Positions 54,148-55,528 of a stretch of 55,528 bases of DNA are shown here, piece after piece. The stretch is taken from assembly GCF_945901735.1 (NCBI RefSeq), contig NZ_CAMDLM010000028.1:1-55528 (forward strand). The letters run 5' to 3'. Every line of letters begins with the position of its first letter. Within the stretch, counting starts at the first letter, position 1. Source of the stretch: Limnohabitans sp. Rim8. Its GTDB lineage: Bacteria; Pseudomonadota; Gammaproteobacteria; Burkholderiales; Burkholderiaceae_C. The position numbers and the translations under genes were made by a program. The notes under the pieces are model-generated. The model ran no database searches, was not told the DNA's origin, and saw nothing but the letters and a program-made list of their open reading frames with translations.

Positions 54148-55500
54148 ATGAGTACAAACGATTCGCTTGGTTTTTACAGCACTCTCGGTGTGACGCAGCA
54201 AGCTTCCCAGTCAGAAATCAAGGCGGCGTACCGTACCAAGGCAATGGAGTTTCATCCTGACAGGAACCCTGACAGAGATACGACCTCAGAGTTCCAAGCC
54301 CTACAGGCAGCGTACGACGTACTCTCTAACGAGAAACTGCGCCAGCAATATGATGCAGACAGTTCCATCCCCTCAAGTTCCACTAGTGATGACGAAGGCA
54401 GATATAGGCCGCTCGACCCAATTTATTGCTCTAAATGCAGCTCGGTCTCGGCGCAACCCCGATACAAGGTTTTTTACTCCGTCTACGGGTACATTTTTGG
54501 GGCTTATAAGAAGCCACATCAAGGTATTTTTTGTTCGAAATGCGAAATCAAAGAAGGACTTAAGGCATCTGCTTTAACTATGGTTGCTGGCTGGTGGAGT
54601 ATTGCAGGCTTTCTGTGGACCATACAGACGCTGATTCAGAACCTTGTAGGCGGTAGGTTTAGCGAACAAAATGCCCGACTGCAGGGCTATCAAGCTATGT
54701 ATTTCGCCCAAATCGGCAAGCTTGATCTTGCCAGAGCTATTGCGGTTGAAGCCTTGAAACTGGCTCAAAAAGCGACAAAAGAAAACGGGAAAAGTTTCTC
54801 CTTCAAGAAGAACCTTGGTTATGAAACTCCAGATCCACTCAAAGAATTACGAGACTCGCTAACAAAGTTTATTGACTCACTCTCAGAGGACACAAAGCTT
54901 GTTGAACTCAAGAACAAAAATGAGATTTTCAACAAACGATTCGCCTATCAGCTCCTTCTTCTGGTCTCCTTTGCAGGGCTAATTTCTGGTGAGCTCTATC
55001 GACAAGAACTAGAGACTCAAGAGAAGGAACGCATACGCCTTGAACAACAGGGAATTGAAAGAGAAAGAGCTGCTGCAATCGCTGCGCAGCAGCAAGAGGA
55101 ACTGAGGAAATCTGAGCTACCCCTTCCTAGAAGTGGACTGTTTCGAGGCTTCAGTCCCGTCAATGCACCTCCATTAAAAGTAACCAATTCGCCAGGAGCG
55201 AATACGCTAATGAAGCTCATCCGCACTTCCGACGGTGCAGAGGTAATGAGCATCTTCATTAGGGCAGGTCAAACGGTAGAGCTTGGCGTCCCCGTTGGCA
55301 GCTATACAGCAAAAATCGCCTCTGGACAGACTTGGTATGGGGACTCCATTAGATTCGGTCCCACCACGAGCTATGCAACGCTCGATACCGTTCTTCACTT
55401 CTCTATTCAAGGTTCTCAGCTGCTGGGGAACGAACTTACCCTAACTCAGATCAAAGACGGAAATCTGCGACAAGTTCCGCTTAATGCAAATGAATTTTGA
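54148..55500 (+). CDS. Membrane-associated J-domain protein with zinc ribbon
   Basis: A 450-residue protein. An N-terminal J-domain (residues about 8-69) has HPD at 36-38 in MEFHPDRNPD, so it should stimulate DnaK. A Ser/Asp-rich linker follows, and then a Cys4 zinc ribbon (C94, C97, C129, C132 in CSKC pairs). Hydrophobic stretches at 143-163 and 268-282 suggest membrane attachment. A charged coiled coil spans about 285-322. A beta-rich C-terminal domain (345-435) has IFIRAGQTVELGVPVGSY and TWYGDSIRFGPTTSYATLD. AAGGA precedes the ATG. It is in A+T-rich accessory DNA. Role unknown; no classical DnaJ domains follow the J-domain. Confidence 0.85.
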   Translation: MSTNDSLGFYSTLGVTQQASQSEIKAAYRTKAMEFHPDRNPDRDTTSEFQALQAAYDVLSNEKLRQQYDADSSIPSSSTSDDEGRYRPLDPIYCSKCSSVSAQPRYKVFYSVYGYIFGAYKKPHQGIFCSKCEIKEGLKASALTMVAGWWSIAGFLWTIQTLIQNLVGGRFSEQNARLQGYQAMYFAQIGKLDLARAIAVEALKLAQKATKENGKSFSFKKNLGYETPDPLKELRDSLTKFIDSLSEDTKLVELKNKNEIFNKRFAYQLLLLVSFAGLISGELYRQELETQEKERIRLEQQGIERERAAAIAAQQQEELRKSELPLPRSGLFRGFSPVNAPPLKVTNSPGANTLMKLIRTSDGAEVMSIFIRAGQTVELGVPVGSYTAKIASGQTWYGDSIRFGPTTSYATLDTVLHFSIQGSQLLGNELTLTQIKDGNLRQVPLNANEF

Positions 55501-55528
55501 AGCTAGTAATAGCTACATAAAAAGTATT

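Overview
This is a 55.5 kb chromosomal window from a GC-rich betaproteobacterium, most likely a Comamonadaceae member (Limnohabitans/Rhodoferax/Curvibacter-like). The evidence is the gene order ribF-ileS-lspA, trxB/ftsK-lolA-rarA and lolB-ispE-tRNA-prs-rplY-pth, the paired pimeloyl-CoA-type acyl-CoA dehydrogenases, a Bug-family solute receptor, and two intergenic inverted-repeat elements of the kind scattered through Burkholderiales genomes. No rRNA, CRISPR array, complete insertion sequence or prophage was found. The identification is by gene content and recognised protein families only; no database search was run.

Layout. 1-4.6 kb: riboflavin kinase/FAD synthetase, isoleucyl-tRNA synthetase and signal peptidase II on the minus strand. 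4.8-6.4 kb: an HNH nuclease and an exported ATP-dependent DNA ligase. 6.5-13 kb: two acyl-CoA dehydrogenases, purN, a DUF1653 protein, an RsmB-like methyltransferase, a fatty acid desaturase with a palindrome-rich leader, and rpmB-rpmG. 13.4-19 kb: trxB diverging from ftsK-lolA-rarA. 19-25 kb: livHMGF transporter genes without a linked LivJ receptor, converging on a reductase-Bug receptor pair. 25-32 kb: hslR, tRNA-Leu(CAA), cysM-nudix-tusA, and valS-galU. 32-35 kb: rubrerythrin, a GlpC-like Fe-S protein and DUF3501, preceded by an OxyR-like palindromic array. 35-43.5 kb: a PHP phosphatase-EamA-YciO operon, a ferredoxin, and the long minus-strand run TPR protein-lolB-ispE-tRNA-Gln-prs-rplY-pth. 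43.5-53 kb: mutM-mutY, an odd metallo-beta-lactamase-fold protein, a lipoprotein pair, glmU, an Lrp regulator with an SDR, and glmS.

The last 2.6 kb, downstream of glmS, is visibly richer in A+T and looks like accessory DNA. It holds a short recombinase-domain-like frame, a small membrane protein and a membrane-associated J-domain protein. The 3' end of glmS is the classical Tn7 target, so this is a plausible insertion hotspot, although no Tn7 genes are visible.

The best candidate for a poorly described system is the rubrerythrin/Fe-S protein/DUF3501 cluster with its candidate peroxide-responsive operator. The J-domain protein with zinc ribbon and membrane segments, and the metallo-beta-lactamase-fold protein that has lost part of its metal motif, are the next most interesting. 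Most of the rest is conserved housekeeping.
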